Positions 18,621 to 27,556 of a DNA stretch of 64,000 nt are shown piece by piece (position 1 is the stretch's first letter; the number at the start of each line of letters is the position of its first letter). The notes under the pieces are model-generated. The model was given only the letters and a program-made list of their open reading frames with translations. It was not told the origin of the DNA and ran no database searches. Both the position numbers and the translations under genes were made by a program. The DNA comes from DASVNK01 sp036383895. GTDB lineage: Bacteria; Verrucomicrobiota; Verrucomicrobiia; Limisphaerales; SXQI01. The stretch is from positions 6,540-70,539 of the forward strand of contig DASVNK010000077.1 in the NCBI GenBank assembly GCA_036383895.1, written 5' to 3'.

Positions 18621-18756
18621 TCTGTCGCAAGACAGGCCGTTGGCGGCCCGAAACGCCAGCAGGGATAACGGGTGATGCCCATGAAATTCGCCTCGCGGCA
18701 TGGATGCCGTGTTTTGAAAACCCTCGGAAACGAGGGCGACTCAATGGAAGGAGTCT
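18621..18756 (+). promoter_or_regulatory. Structured 5' leader of flagellin mRNA
   Basis: Four stable hairpins can be read by eye. CTGTC-GCAA-GACAG at 18622-18635 lies at the predicted 5' end. GGCCG-TTGG-CGGCC is at 18635-18648 and competes with the first by one base. CGGCAT-GG-ATGCCG lies near 18694-18707. CCCTCG-GAAA-CGAGGG at 18721-18736 is followed by the Shine-Dalgarno GGAAGGAG. The 5' GNRA hairpin would be expected to stabilise the message, and the last could affect ribosome access; both roles are inference. Confidence 0.5.
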
Positions 18757-19560
18757 ATGGTTATTAATACAAATATGTCGGCCCAGAGCAGCGCAAGCTT
18801 GCTTGGGGAATCCAGCGCGTTGCTGGCGAAGTCATTGGCCCGTTTGTCTTCTGGTTCGAAGATCGTTTCGCCTGAAGATGATGCGGCTGGTTTAGCTGTT
18901 TCGTTCCGTTTCGATGCCCAGATTAATCGAATCAACGCCTCAAAGAACAACGTCGGAAATGCGATTTCCTTTTCGCAGACCCAGGACGGATTCTTGAAGA
19001 AGGTGACCAAAGCCCTTGATCGTATGAGTGAACTCGCGATCCTCTCCCAGGACGTGACGAAGAGCGATGCTGACCGCGCGCTCTATAACTCTGAATTCTC
19101 GACGCTCGGCGCGTATGTGACCAGCGTGGGAAGCAAGACGTTCAATGGCGTTTCCCTCTTCAGCAGCACGGCGTTGAACGTGACCATCGATGAAGATGGC
19201 GGCACGTTCTCGATGACTGGCGTGAACCTCGGCGCGAGCGCTTACACCGGCGCGACCGGCTCCAACGTGAGCACCACGTCGGGTGCGGCGACCGCATTGA
19301 CCAACGTCAAGACTGCTCTCACTCAGCTCGGCACGGACCGCGCGACAGTGGGCGCCACGATCTCGCGCTTGAGCATGACGAGCGAACAGCTCGGCGTGTT
19401 GAAGGACAACCTTTCTGCTGCAAACAGCCGCATCAAAGATGTGGATGTGGCTCAAGAAAGCACCCAATTTGCCCGTTACAATATCCTGGTACAGGCAGGC
19501 ACAGCGATGTTGGCGCAGGCAAATGCAACACCTCAGTCCGCTCTTCGGCTTCTCTCGTAA
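18757..19560 (+). CDS. fliC: Flagellin
   Basis: This 267-residue protein has the conserved flagellin ends. The N-terminal D0/D1 region starts MVINTNMSAQSS and includes LSSGSKIVSPEDDAAGLAVS; the C-terminal D1/D0 region includes SRIKDVDVAQESTQFARYNILVQAGTAM-type coiled-coil sequence ending ALRLLS. The central variable part is short, about 50 Thr/Ser/Gly-rich residues, so large D2/D3 domains are absent. Those residues are plausible O-glycosylation sites given the glycosyltransferase downstream. A GGAAGGAG ribosome site sits 6 bases before the ATG. It is exported by the flagellar type III system and forms the filament. Confidence 0.95.
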   Translation: MVINTNMSAQSSASLLGESSALLAKSLARLSSGSKIVSPEDDAAGLAVSFRFDAQINRINASKNNVGNAISFSQTQDGFLKKVTKALDRMSELAILSQDVTKSDADRALYNSEFSTLGAYVTSVGSKTFNGVSLFSSTALNVTIDEDGGTFSMTGVNLGASAYTGATGSNVSTTSGAATALTNVKTALTQLGTDRATVGATISRLSMTSEQLGVLKDNLSAANSRIKDVDVAQESTQFARYNILVQAGTAMLAQANATPQSALRLLS

Positions 19561-19591
19561 GAAGCCCGCACCCTCCGGACTTAGGTAGAGC

Positions 19592-19625
19592 ACTCGGACG
19601 GCGCTGTTCGCCGTCCGAGTTTTTC
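19592..19625 (+). terminator. Intrinsic terminator after flagellin
   Basis: A perfect 12-bp stem (ACTCGGACGGCG / CGCCGTCCGAGT) with a CTGTT loop is followed by TTTTC. It should separate abundant flagellin mRNA from the downstream glycosyltransferase. Confidence 0.9.
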
Positions 19626-19741
19626 TTTGTACGAGGCTCGCCCGAGCAGATAGTTCCCACCAGACAGGGCAGGAAGTTCCAATTCTCCCATGGAACTGCT
19701 ACAAATCAGCAGCTTAGAGGCGTGGCACCGTGGGTGCTTAG

Positions 19742-22700
19742 ATGCGTTGTTTGACGAACGCTCTGCCCATGACCAAGCCTTTGGTGACGATTGGTTTGCC
19801 GGTTTTTAACGGCGAAAAATACCTCCGCAACGCCCTCAATGATCTCCTCGCGCAGGATTGCCGCGATTTCGAATTGGTGATCTGCGACAACGGCTCGACC
19901 GATTCTACCCCGCAGATCTGCTCCGAATACGCTGCCAACGATTCGCGCATCCGCATCGAACGCGGCGAACAGAATCTCGGCGCGATCAAGAACTTCAATA
20001 AAGCCTTCGAGCTTTGCACCGGCACATACTTCATGTGGGCCGCGCACGACGACGGCTGGGAGCCAAGCTATTTGCGCCGCTGCATCGAAGAACTGGAAAA
20101 ACATTCGACCGCGGTGCTCTGCGCTTCGGATCTGCAGTTCATCAACGACCGCGGCGAAGAAATAGAAACAGAGTGGGAATTCGAAGCGACGATCGGGTTC
20201 GGTGTTGAAGAACGAATTCATTCGCTTCTCAAACGTTGGGGTTGGTATGCAATCTATGGCGTCATGCGTCCGGAGTTTCTGCGAAAAACTCGCCTTACGC
20301 AGAATCTAGTCGGGCCCGACGTTGTGTTACTGACGGAACTGGCACTGCTTGGTGATTTCGCCAAAGTCCCTGAGAAGCTCTTCAAATATCGCTACTTCGA
20401 AAACAAAACCGCCGCGGATTCGCTGAACGCGATGGACCCGTCTCAAGGAAGCAAGGCGGTTACGCAATTCAATAGCGACCTTGCGCGAGACATTTGGGCC
20501 ACGATTGAAACAGCAGAGTTAGAAGCCGGGACGAAGAAACGTGTGCTTGCGGGATTGTTGCGAACGATTTCGGTCGAGAATCGAAAGTGGCGAGATGCGA
20601 TCGTGAGCGAAAATCCGTTCGCCATTTACAAACGCGCCGCCGACCAAGTGCCGCCGATTTCATTGCGCCGACACTTGTATCGCTTGCTCACGCAGCGCAG
20701 CGGAAAAGGCCAAACAGTTTTTCCACCCACAGCGCACGCGTTCAACCACAACGAACTCATCTCCCCTGCCCCACTGCATCCTACCATGCCCGTCCGCTGG
20801 ATGGCTCCCATCTTCAACCCCAGCGGCTACGCCAGCGAAGCCATCAATTTCATTCTGCCGCTCGCCAACAGAATCGATCTGGCTATTCAGCATCAGAACA
20901 ACATCTACTCCGAAAAGTTCGTCACAGGTCTCTCGGACGCGGATCGCAATTCTCTTTTCGACATGCGCGACAAATTCGCCGACACGCGCGGTGGAATTGT
21001 TATTTCGCATCAGCCTGCCAATGGCTTCTCGATGCTGCCCGATGGTGAATACCACATCGGCCGCACGATGTATGAAACAGACCGCATTCCGGCCGCATGG
21101 GTCACCAAGTGCAATTTGATGGACGAGATCTGGGTCCCGAGCGAATTCAACAAGCGAACTTTCACGGCGAGCGGCGTCGCTGAAGACAAAATCGTTGTGA
21201 TTCCAGGCGCGGTTGATGCCGCAGAGTTCGACCCCGCAAAACACACCGCTCTGCCGTTGCCGAACAAAGCATCAGTAAACTTTCTCTCGGTCTTCGAATG
21301 GTCCACGCGCAAAGGATGGGACGTGCTGCTCGCCGCCTACCTCCAGGAGTTCTCCGCGGAAGACGACGTTTGCCTGTACCTCCGAACCTATTTGATGAGC
21401 AAACCCGACGGCGATCCCTCCGCCGAAATTTGGAAACGAATCAAAGAATTTGCAGCCACGCTAGATCTCGGAAGCAAACCATGGCCGCGAATTGAGATTC
21501 TCGCCGATCAAACCCCCACCGCTGATTTGCCTCGCCTTTACAAAGCAGTCGATTGCCTCGTCGCTCCGGGCCGCGGCGAAGGTTGGGGGCGCCCGCACCA
21601 CGAAGCGATGATGATGGGCGTCCCGGTAATCGCCACCGGCTGGAGCGGCAACACCGAATTCATGACCTCCGACAACTCGTATCTCATCAATTACGAGTTA
21701 GAGGAAGCCGCCCGGCTCGAGCCGGAACTGTGGCATTACCAAGGTCACAAATGGGCGCGCGCCTCAGTTCCACATTTGCGCGAACTGATGCGCCACGTTC
21801 AAACCAACCCAGCAGAACGCTCGGCCAAAGGGAACAAAGCACGCGCGGACATGATCGCCAAATTTTCCCGCGAAGCGGTTTCAGAAAAGATCGTCGCGCG
21901 TTTAACGGAAATCGAACGCAAACTCGCCACGCCGTCCCGAACCGAAGTCTGCGCGAGTGCGATCTTAGAACCACTCCGATCTGAGCCTAATGAAGCTCTC
22001 TCCGTCGCGTGGGAAGGAACATTTCTGGATTTGGGCAGTCTGTCGCACGTAAACCGCGAGTTCACTGCAGCATTAATTCGGGACCAAGCCTTGAAGCTGA
22101 CGCGAGTTTCTTTAACTTCCGAAAAGTCATCAGTCGAAAAACCCCCTTTCGCTCTCGCGACGCAACCACCTCCCGACGTCGACGTTACCATCCGCCACTC
22201 GTGGCCCCCAAACTGGACCCGTCCAAAACACGGCGCATGGATCCAGATTCAACCGTGGGAATACGGCGCACTCCCGGCAGAATGGGTCGAGCGACTGCAA
22301 GCCATCGATCAAGTCTGGACCTACTCGGAGTATCTTCGCCGCGTATACATCGATTCCGGCGTAGCTCCATCCAAAGTCAAAGTCGTTCCGCTCGGAATCG
22401 ATCGGGCCCGCTTTCATCCCGCCGCGACTCCCCTGCCCTTGGCGACGCGAAAGAAATTCAAGTTCCTGTTCGTCGGCGGAACGATTTCGCGCAAAGGACC
22501 GGATGTGCTGATTCAATCCTTTCTCGATGCCTTCACCGCAGCCGATGACGTCTGCCTCGTCGTGAAAGATTTCGGTGCGAAGGGCGCTTACGCCGGCCAA
22601 ACTTGCGGAGAGGCGATTCGAGACGCAGCAAAGAAACCAGGTGCTCCAGAGATCCTGTTTATTGAAGACGAACTTACAGCCGAGCAGATGGCCAGTCTGT

Positions 22701-25081
22701 ATCGCGCCTGCGACTGCCTCGTGCACCCTTATCGTGGCGAAGGTTTCGCTCTGCCGGTGTTGGAAGCAATGGCTTGTGGTCTGCCAGTGATCGTGACGGC
22801 GAACGGCGCGACAGACGACTTCGCCACTGACGAATTCGCCTATCGCATTCCATCGACACGCGAACCGATCGGTTGGCGGGTCGCAGATCTTCGCCTCATA
22901 CGCGAAGGCTGGCTGCTGGAACCAGACTCGATCGCGCTCACTCATTTAATGCGCCACGTCGTCGCCCATCCATCTGAAGCTCGCGAAAAAGGCGCACGCG
23001 CCAGCGAGTTCGTGCGACAGAACTGGACCTGGCAGCGCGCGGCCAGGATCGCAAACGAATACCTTCACGAACTTGCGCACGACAAAAAGAAAGCGGCGGA
23101 AGCGAACGCAGCAAAACGCTCGCGGAAGTTGGAGAACATCCCGATGGCGGATGTTGGGTATATAGGATCATTACAGTCAGCCCACGAGGCGTTCGCCCGG
23201 AAAGATTTCGTCTCGGCATGGAGCGAAACGAAATCCGCTCTTTCTAAACGCTCTTTTCATCCTAAGGCATGGTTGTTCCTCGGTGAGATTGCAGTCGCCT
23301 GTGGCGATATAGTAAAGGCCCGCAAAGCGGTCGAAACAGCATTGGATCTCGCGTCCGAATGGACCGAAGCAAAGCGCACGCAGAAGCGGCTACAAAATAT
23401 AAAAGGCGCTCCGAAGAATGTTGCCGAACTGGAGTTGCCAGAGCGACCGAGCAGGACCCGGCTGAGCGTCTGTTACATCGTTAAAAACGAAGAGAAATTT
23501 CTCCAACAATCGCTCAGTTCAATCAAAACAATCGCCCACGAAATCATCGTTATAGATACCGGCTCCATCGACCGAACAATCGAGATCGCTCAGGAATTCG
23601 GCGCACAGGTGCACACATTCAACTGGCGCGATGATTTCGCCACAGCCCGAAATGCCGCGCTCGAACATGCCACTGGAGATTGGATTCTATTTCTGGATGC
23701 TGACGAAGAATTAGCCGCGGAGGCGATCCCGCAACTCCACAGCGACCTCGCGCATCGAAAAGCAATCTGTTACCGCGTGCCGCTCGTGGACAAAGGCCGC
23801 GAGTCACACGGCTGCTCGCACGTGCCGCGCCTTTTCCGGAACGGCCCAGGCTTCTTCTACTTTGGGCGCGTCCACGAAGAACTATTCTTTTCCATCGAGC
23901 CTTCGCGCCGCGAATTCGCTTTGGAGAATCGCGTCAGCAAAGGACTCATCGTTCATCACGGCTACAGCATCGAAGTTGCGAAAACCCGAAACAAATCGGG
24001 ACGAAACCTCCAGTTTCTGGAACTCGCCATTGAAGATTGGCCGAACCAGCCAAATCTCCTCATAAACTACGCTTTGGAACTCTCGCGCACGGGTCGCGCG
24101 GACGAAGCGGTTCAACACGCGGTTTGGGCAGTCGAAGCCGCCTTGGGCTCCGTTGAGGTTTCTCCGGAATTCCGCGAATTCCTGCTGACCCGCGCCGCGG
24201 AGATTCTGATGGCCCCGCGCAAATTCCAGGACGTCATTAATCTTTTCGCAACGCCGCTCGCAAAAGCAGCCCCATTCACCGCATCGCAACACTTTCTCGT
24301 CGGCATCGCATTCCTGGAGAAGAAGCGCTTCGAGGAAGCCGCGGGCCATTTCGTGAATTGCATCAAGAAGCGCAGCCAGCACTCGATGATTCCGGCGATC
24401 GAAGAGATTCAGAAAGGTGGCCCCAATCATTGTCTCGCTCTGTGCCTTGCGCAACTAAAGCAACCAACCGAAGCCGAAAAAACATTTCGCGCTGCTTTAA
24501 CGGAAGATCCTTCATCTACTCCGCTCCGCATCGACTTTGCAAAATTTCTGCACCAGGAACGTCGCGCGGTCGAAGCCTTGGAACTGCTCTGTGCGGGCGT
24601 GGAACAGTCCGGTTCAGACAAACAGTTTTGGTTTTTGGGTGGTCAAATCGCTCTCAGCCAGCCGGAGTTCACTGCCTTCGCCAAAGATTGGACCTCGCAA
24701 GCCATCGCGCTTTCGGGAGAAGATCCTTTACTCTGCGAGCAACGTGCCGAAGCACTGCTCCTCAACTGCGAGGTGCCCGAAGCATTGACCTTCTGGCGTA
24801 AGACCAATCACCGCACCAGCCCGAAATGCGCCGCCGCCCTCATGCTTTGCGAAGCAATCCAAAGCGCGCCTGGCACACATCCCGGCTTCGAAGAACCGGC
24901 CCTGAGTCACGCCTTTATCGAATGGTATCGGAAGCTCATCGCGGTCAATGCGGTCGAACCAATCCAGAAATTGCATACGAAATTGCCCAAGCTCGCTGCG
25001 CAAGTTCCTACCGCAGTTAAGCTTCTGCGCGAGGCCATCAATACCGCTGAAACCGAAACGGAACCTTTCGCGTCGGCGTAA
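19742..25081 (+). CDS. Giant multi-domain glycosyltransferase (GT2-GT4-GT4-GT2-TPR), probably for flagellin
   Basis: This 1779-residue cytoplasmic protein appears to join four glycosyltransferase domains. Residues ~12-200 are a GT2 domain (IGLPVFNGEKYL, DNGSTDSTP). Residues ~350-720 are GT4-like (GEGWGRPHHEAM, GVPVIATGWSGN). Residues ~750-1110 are a second GT4 (GEGFALPVLEAMACG). A TPR-like linker follows, then a second GT2 at ~1238-1440 (VCYIVKNEEKFL, DTGSIDRTI, FLDADEEL), and TPR-like helices to the end. It lies between flagellin and fliD, as do flagellin glycosyltransferases of some proteobacteria, so flagellin glycosylation is the natural inference. The ATG at 19742 gives the longest frame; 19769 (MTKPLVTIG) is equally plausible. 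Confidence 0.88.
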   Translation: MRCLTNALPMTKPLVTIGLPVFNGEKYLRNALNDLLAQDCRDFELVICDNGSTDSTPQICSEYAANDSRIRIERGEQNLGAIKNFNKAFELCTGTYFMWAAHDDGWEPSYLRRCIEELEKHSTAVLCASDLQFINDRGEEIETEWEFEATIGFGVEERIHSLLKRWGWYAIYGVMRPEFLRKTRLTQNLVGPDVVLLTELALLGDFAKVPEKLFKYRYFENKTAADSLNAMDPSQGSKAVTQFNSDLARDIWATIETAELEAGTKKRVLAGLLRTISVENRKWRDAIVSENPFAIYKRAADQVPPISLRRHLYRLLTQRSGKGQTVFPPTAHAFNHNELISPAPLHPTMPVRWMAPIFNPSGYASEAINFILPLANRIDLAIQHQNNIYSEKFVTGLSDADRNSLFDMRDKFADTRGGIVISHQPANGFSMLPDGEYHIGRTMYETDRIPAAWVTKCNLMDEIWVPSEFNKRTFTASGVAEDKIVVIPGAVDAAEFDPAKHTALPLPNKASVNFLSVFEWSTRKGWDVLLAAYLQEFSAEDDVCLYLRTYLMSKPDGDPSAEIWKRIKEFAATLDLGSKPWPRIEILADQTPTADLPRLYKAVDCLVAPGRGEGWGRPHHEAMMMGVPVIATGWSGNTEFMTSDNSYLINYELEEAARLEPELWHYQGHKWARASVPHLRELMRHVQTNPAERSAKGNKARADMIAKFSREAVSEKIVARLTEIERKLATPSRTEVCASAILEPLRSEPNEALSVAWEGTFLDLGSLSHVNREFTAALIRDQALKLTRVSLTSEKSSVEKPPFALATQPPPDVDVTIRHSWPPNWTRPKHGAWIQIQPWEYGALPAEWVERLQAIDQVWTYSEYLRRVYIDSGVAPSKVKVVPLGIDRARFHPAATPLPLATRKKFKFLFVGGTISRKGPDVLIQSFLDAFTAADDVCLVVKDFGAKGAYAGQTCGEAIRDAAKKPGAPEILFIEDELTAEQMASLYRACDCLVHPYRGEGFALPVLEAMACGLPVIVTANGATDDFATDEFAYRIPSTREPIGWRVADLRLIREGWLLEPDSIALTHLMRHVVAHPSEAREKGARASEFVRQNWTWQRAARIANEYLHELAHDKKKAAEANAAKRSRKLENIPMADVGYIGSLQSAHEAFARKDFVSAWSETKSALSKRSFHPKAWLFLGEIAVACGDIVKARKAVETALDLASEWTEAKRTQKRLQNIKGAPKNVAELELPERPSRTRLSVCYIVKNEEKFLQQSLSSIKTIAHEIIVIDTGSIDRTIEIAQEFGAQVHTFNWRDDFATARNAALEHATGDWILFLDADEELAAEAIPQLHSDLAHRKAICYRVPLVDKGRESHGCSHVPRLFRNGPGFFYFGRVHEELFFSIEPSRREFALENRVSKGLIVHHGYSIEVAKTRNKSGRNLQFLELAIEDWPNQPNLLINYALELSRTGRADEAVQHAVWAVEAALGSVEVSPEFREFLLTRAAEILMAPRKFQDVINLFATPLAKAAPFTASQHFLVGIAFLEKKRFEEAAGHFVNCIKKRSQHSMIPAIEEIQKGGPNHCLALCLAQLKQPTEAEKTFRAALTEDPSSTPLRIDFAKFLHQERRAVEALELLCAGVEQSGSDKQFWFLGGQIALSQPEFTAFAKDWTSQAIALSGEDPLLCEQRAEALLLNCEVPEALTFWRKTNHRTSPKCAAALMLCEAIQSAPGTHPGFEEPALSHAFIEWYRKLIAVNAVEPIQKLHTKLPKLAAQVPTAVKLLREAINTAETETEPFASA

Positions 25082-25108
25082 GTTGTTGCGGTAAAGCCTC
25101 TTTCAAAT

Positions 25109-25136
25109 TCAAGTCCCGGCCCGATTCTGCCGATAA
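25109..25136 (+). promoter_or_regulatory. Sigma-28 (FliA) promoter of fliD
   Basis: GCCGATAA at 25129-25136 is a perfect sigma-28 -10 element. TCAAG at 25109 stands at the -35 position with a spacer one base longer than at flagellin, and it shares the TCAAG variant seen there. Confidence 0.72.
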
Positions 25137-25154
25137 ACCCTTAAGTAGAATTGC

Positions 25155-26870
25155 ATGGATCTCGGCGTTTCAGGACTGGCTTCAGGTTTCGATTGGCGCA
25201 CCTTTGTCGAACAAATCGGCGAAGTCGAACGCGCCCCGCAACGCAGTTTGCTGATCGAGCAGGGGCAAATTGAACAGCGCAAGAACGCTTACTCCGCGAT
25301 CAAAACGCAGCTCGCGGTTCTCCAAAATCGAATCGATGCGCTGAAGGATCCTGACCTCTTCGACGCTCGCTCAACGCAAGTTTCCGATTCCGATTTTGCC
25401 ACCGTCACCGCTTCCGCCGGTGCGCCCCTCGGCAAATTCATCTTCAATTTCACCCAACTCGCATCCGCGGCTAAACTGAACGGCACTTCCAACATTGGCG
25501 CGCCACTCAGCGCCTCGAACGATGTTTCATCTCTCGTCTTGAGCGACGCTGGTTTCGCCACCGCAGTCACCGCCGGCACTTTCACGGTCAACGGCGAACG
25601 AGTCACAATCGCAACCACCGATACGTTGCAAAGCGTCTTCGATGCGATCTCCACCGCGACCGGCGGGACAGTTACCGCTTCCTACGATTCAGCGACCGAC
25701 GCAATTTCTCTCAGTTCAGCATCGCCCATCGTGCTCGGCAGCGCGACCGACACCAGCAACTTCCTCCGCGTCGCGAAGCTCTACAACAACGGCACCGGCA
25801 CAGTCAGCAGCGCCGCCTCGCTCGGCGCAGTCAATCGCGCCGCAACTCTGGCTGACGCAACATTTGCCACCGCGGTCTCTGATGGCGGCGCAGGCGCTGG
25901 ATTATTTCGCATCAACGGCGTTGATATCGCCTACAATTCAACCACCGACAGCCTGAATAATGTTCTCGCGCGCATCAACGATTCCGACGCAGGCGTTCTC
26001 GCCAGCTACGACCAGGTGAACGATCGCATCGTTCTCTCCAACAAAGATACCGGCGACATCGGCATTTTCGTCGAAGATGTCACTGGGAATTTTGCTGCGG
26101 CCACAGGACTCGCCAGCGGTGTTCTCGAGCGTGGAAATAATTTAATTTATTCGGTAAACGGCGGCGGCGAACTCATCAGCCAAACGAACACCATCACCGA
26201 AGAAACGTCCGGCATCGCGGGCCTGAATGTCACCGCACTCGCCGAAGAAACCGTGACCATCACCGTCTCGAGCGATACCGCCAAGGTTAAAAGCGCCATT
26301 CAAGGCTTCATCGACGAATACAATAAAGTCCAGGGCATCCTCGACACGAACACCGCAAGTTCCACCGACGATAAAGGCAAAGTCACCACCGGAACTCTCG
26401 CTGGCGAATCGGATGCCAACGAACTCGCCTCCAAGCTCCGCTCCCTCGCTTACGGCGTCATTGAAACCCTCGCCGTTGACATGAATCAACTCGCCGACAT
26501 CGGCATCGAAACCAATGGCGACAACAACAATCTCGAAATCGAAGACGAAGAACTCCTCGATCAGGCTCTCGCCGCGAACTTGAACGGCCTGAAGAAACTC
26601 TTCACCGATCCAACGACCGGTATCGCAATTCGCCTGAACACCTTCGTCGAAGACACTATCGGCGACGAAGGCACGCTCATCGACAAAGACACAAAACTCG
26701 CCAAAGACATCGCCGACATCGACACCCAAATTTCCGACCTCGAGCGACTCGTCCTCGCCAACCGCCAGCGCCTCATCGACAGCTTCATCGCCATGGAAAC
26801 CGCCCAGGCCCAAATCAATCAGCAACTCCAGTTCCTCATGCAGCGCTTCGGCGGCACCGCTGCGAAATAA
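25155..26870 (+). CDS. fliD: Flagellar filament capping protein FliD (HAP2)
   Basis: The 571-residue protein starts with the FliD_N signature LGVSGLASGFDW..FVEQIGEVERAP, followed by a coiled-coil segment. The centre holds FliD-type beta repeats (TFTVNGERVTI, LFRINGVDIAYN, each followed by a TDSL/TDTL motif). The C-terminal coiled coil (SDLERLVLANRQRLIDSFIAMETA) is FliD_C. FliD caps the growing filament and guides flagellin folding. It has its own sigma-28-type promoter and a terminator, so it is probably a late flagellar gene of one cistron. Confidence 0.92.
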   Translation: MDLGVSGLASGFDWRTFVEQIGEVERAPQRSLLIEQGQIEQRKNAYSAIKTQLAVLQNRIDALKDPDLFDARSTQVSDSDFATVTASAGAPLGKFIFNFTQLASAAKLNGTSNIGAPLSASNDVSSLVLSDAGFATAVTAGTFTVNGERVTIATTDTLQSVFDAISTATGGTVTASYDSATDAISLSSASPIVLGSATDTSNFLRVAKLYNNGTGTVSSAASLGAVNRAATLADATFATAVSDGGAGAGLFRINGVDIAYNSTTDSLNNVLARINDSDAGVLASYDQVNDRIVLSNKDTGDIGIFVEDVTGNFAAATGLASGVLERGNNLIYSVNGGGELISQTNTITEETSGIAGLNVTALAEETVTITVSSDTAKVKSAIQGFIDEYNKVQGILDTNTASSTDDKGKVTTGTLAGESDANELASKLRSLAYGVIETLAVDMNQLADIGIETNGDNNNLEIEDEELLDQALAANLNGLKKLFTDPTTGIAIRLNTFVEDTIGDEGTLIDKDTKLAKDIADIDTQISDLERLVLANRQRLIDSFIAMETAQAQINQQLQFLMQRFGGTAAK

Positions 26871-26875
26871 CCAAC

Positions 26876-26899
26876 CGAGGTAAAAAGACCTCGATTTTC
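26876..26899 (+). terminator. Terminator after fliD
   Basis: CGAGGT and ACCTCG form a 6-bp stem around AAAAAG, followed by ATTTTCT, five bases after the fliD stop codon. Confidence 0.65.
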
Positions 26900-26937
26900 T
26901 ACTCGCAAGGCGTATAACATTGTGCTACATTGCTGCA

Positions 26938-27228
26938 ATGCAGACTAAGCCTATCCCAGTCCGCTTTGAACCGTCACTCCTTCGCCTTCTGAACGAAGGC
27001 GCTAAAAGAACTCCTCACAAGAAACAGGAGCTGATCCGCCTCACGTTACGGCGACACCTCGCAGCAGTAATCGAAGAAGAATCCAATGCCTCTGCTCGTC
27101 GCGTGACCAACGTGAAGCCGTGGGATGAAAGCGAATTGCGAAAGGCTTATGCACGAGTGGGTAACGAGTGGGACGCACTGGAAGAAGCGGCCACGCGCGC
27201 ACAGGGACGCCCAGACCTGAATGACTAA
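26938..27228 (+). CDS. Putative antitoxin of a MazF-type module
   Basis: This 96-residue protein begins MQTKPIPVRFEPSLLRLLNEGAKRT, a short strand followed by helices as in ribbon-helix-helix DNA-binding antitoxins. The C-terminal half is charged and likely disordered until it binds toxin. Its stop codon TAA overlaps the toxin ATG by one base (TAATG), showing translational coupling. I start at the ATG at 26938 rather than 26920 because the RHH-like strand begins there. RHH antitoxins usually repress their own operon. The family is inferred from layout and neighbour. Confidence 0.7.
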   Translation: MQTKPIPVRFEPSLLRLLNEGAKRTPHKKQELIRLTLRRHLAAVIEEESNASARRVTNVKPWDESELRKAYARVGNEWDALEEAATRAQGRPDLND

Positions 27229-27554
27229 TGAAGCCTTGGGAAATTTACACGTGGAGCTTTCCTGACGCGGGCAGCCATCCAGCGGTGATTCTCGGCACAG
27301 AGGCGAGATTGGCGAACAAACCGAAGGTCAACGTGCTGTTCTGCTCATCCCAACGCGCCACTCGCCAGCCGGAGCTTCATGAAGTGCTCCTCGATGAATC
27401 TGATGGCCTTGATTGGAAGACGATCTGCAAATGCGATTTGGTCTTTGCTGTTCCCATCGAACAACTGAGCGCTAGGCGTGGTTCGGTCTCCGTTCAAAGA
27501 AGACGCCTCATTGCTGAGCGCATTATTCGCGCGCTCGGCTTAGCGGGGCTCTAA
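27228..27554 (+). CDS. MazF/PemK-like toxin (putative mRNA interferase)
   Basis: This 108-residue protein opens with MKPWEIYTWSFPDAGSHPAVIL, matching the MazF/PemK beta-barrel start (the usual RPAVV is SHPAVI here). Later segments include VNVLFCSS, HEVLLDESDGLDWKTICKCD with the LxxxdGL-x-C pattern, and the closing RRRLIAERIIRALGL helix. MazF toxins cut mRNA at specific short sites and stop growth when the antitoxin is lost. The catalytic Arg of classical MazF is not obvious, so activity is unproven. The stop lies 2 bp from the convergent dnaE stop. Confidence 0.75.
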   Translation: MKPWEIYTWSFPDAGSHPAVILGTEARLANKPKVNVLFCSSQRATRQPELHEVLLDESDGLDWKTICKCDLVFAVPIEQLSARRGSVSVQRRRLIAERIIRALGLAGL

Positions 27555-27556
27555 AC

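Noticed and set aside
18621..18756. Flagellin leader as a cyclic di-GMP riboswitch
   Set aside because: It has GNRA loops but lacks the conserved GEMM core sequence that I know.
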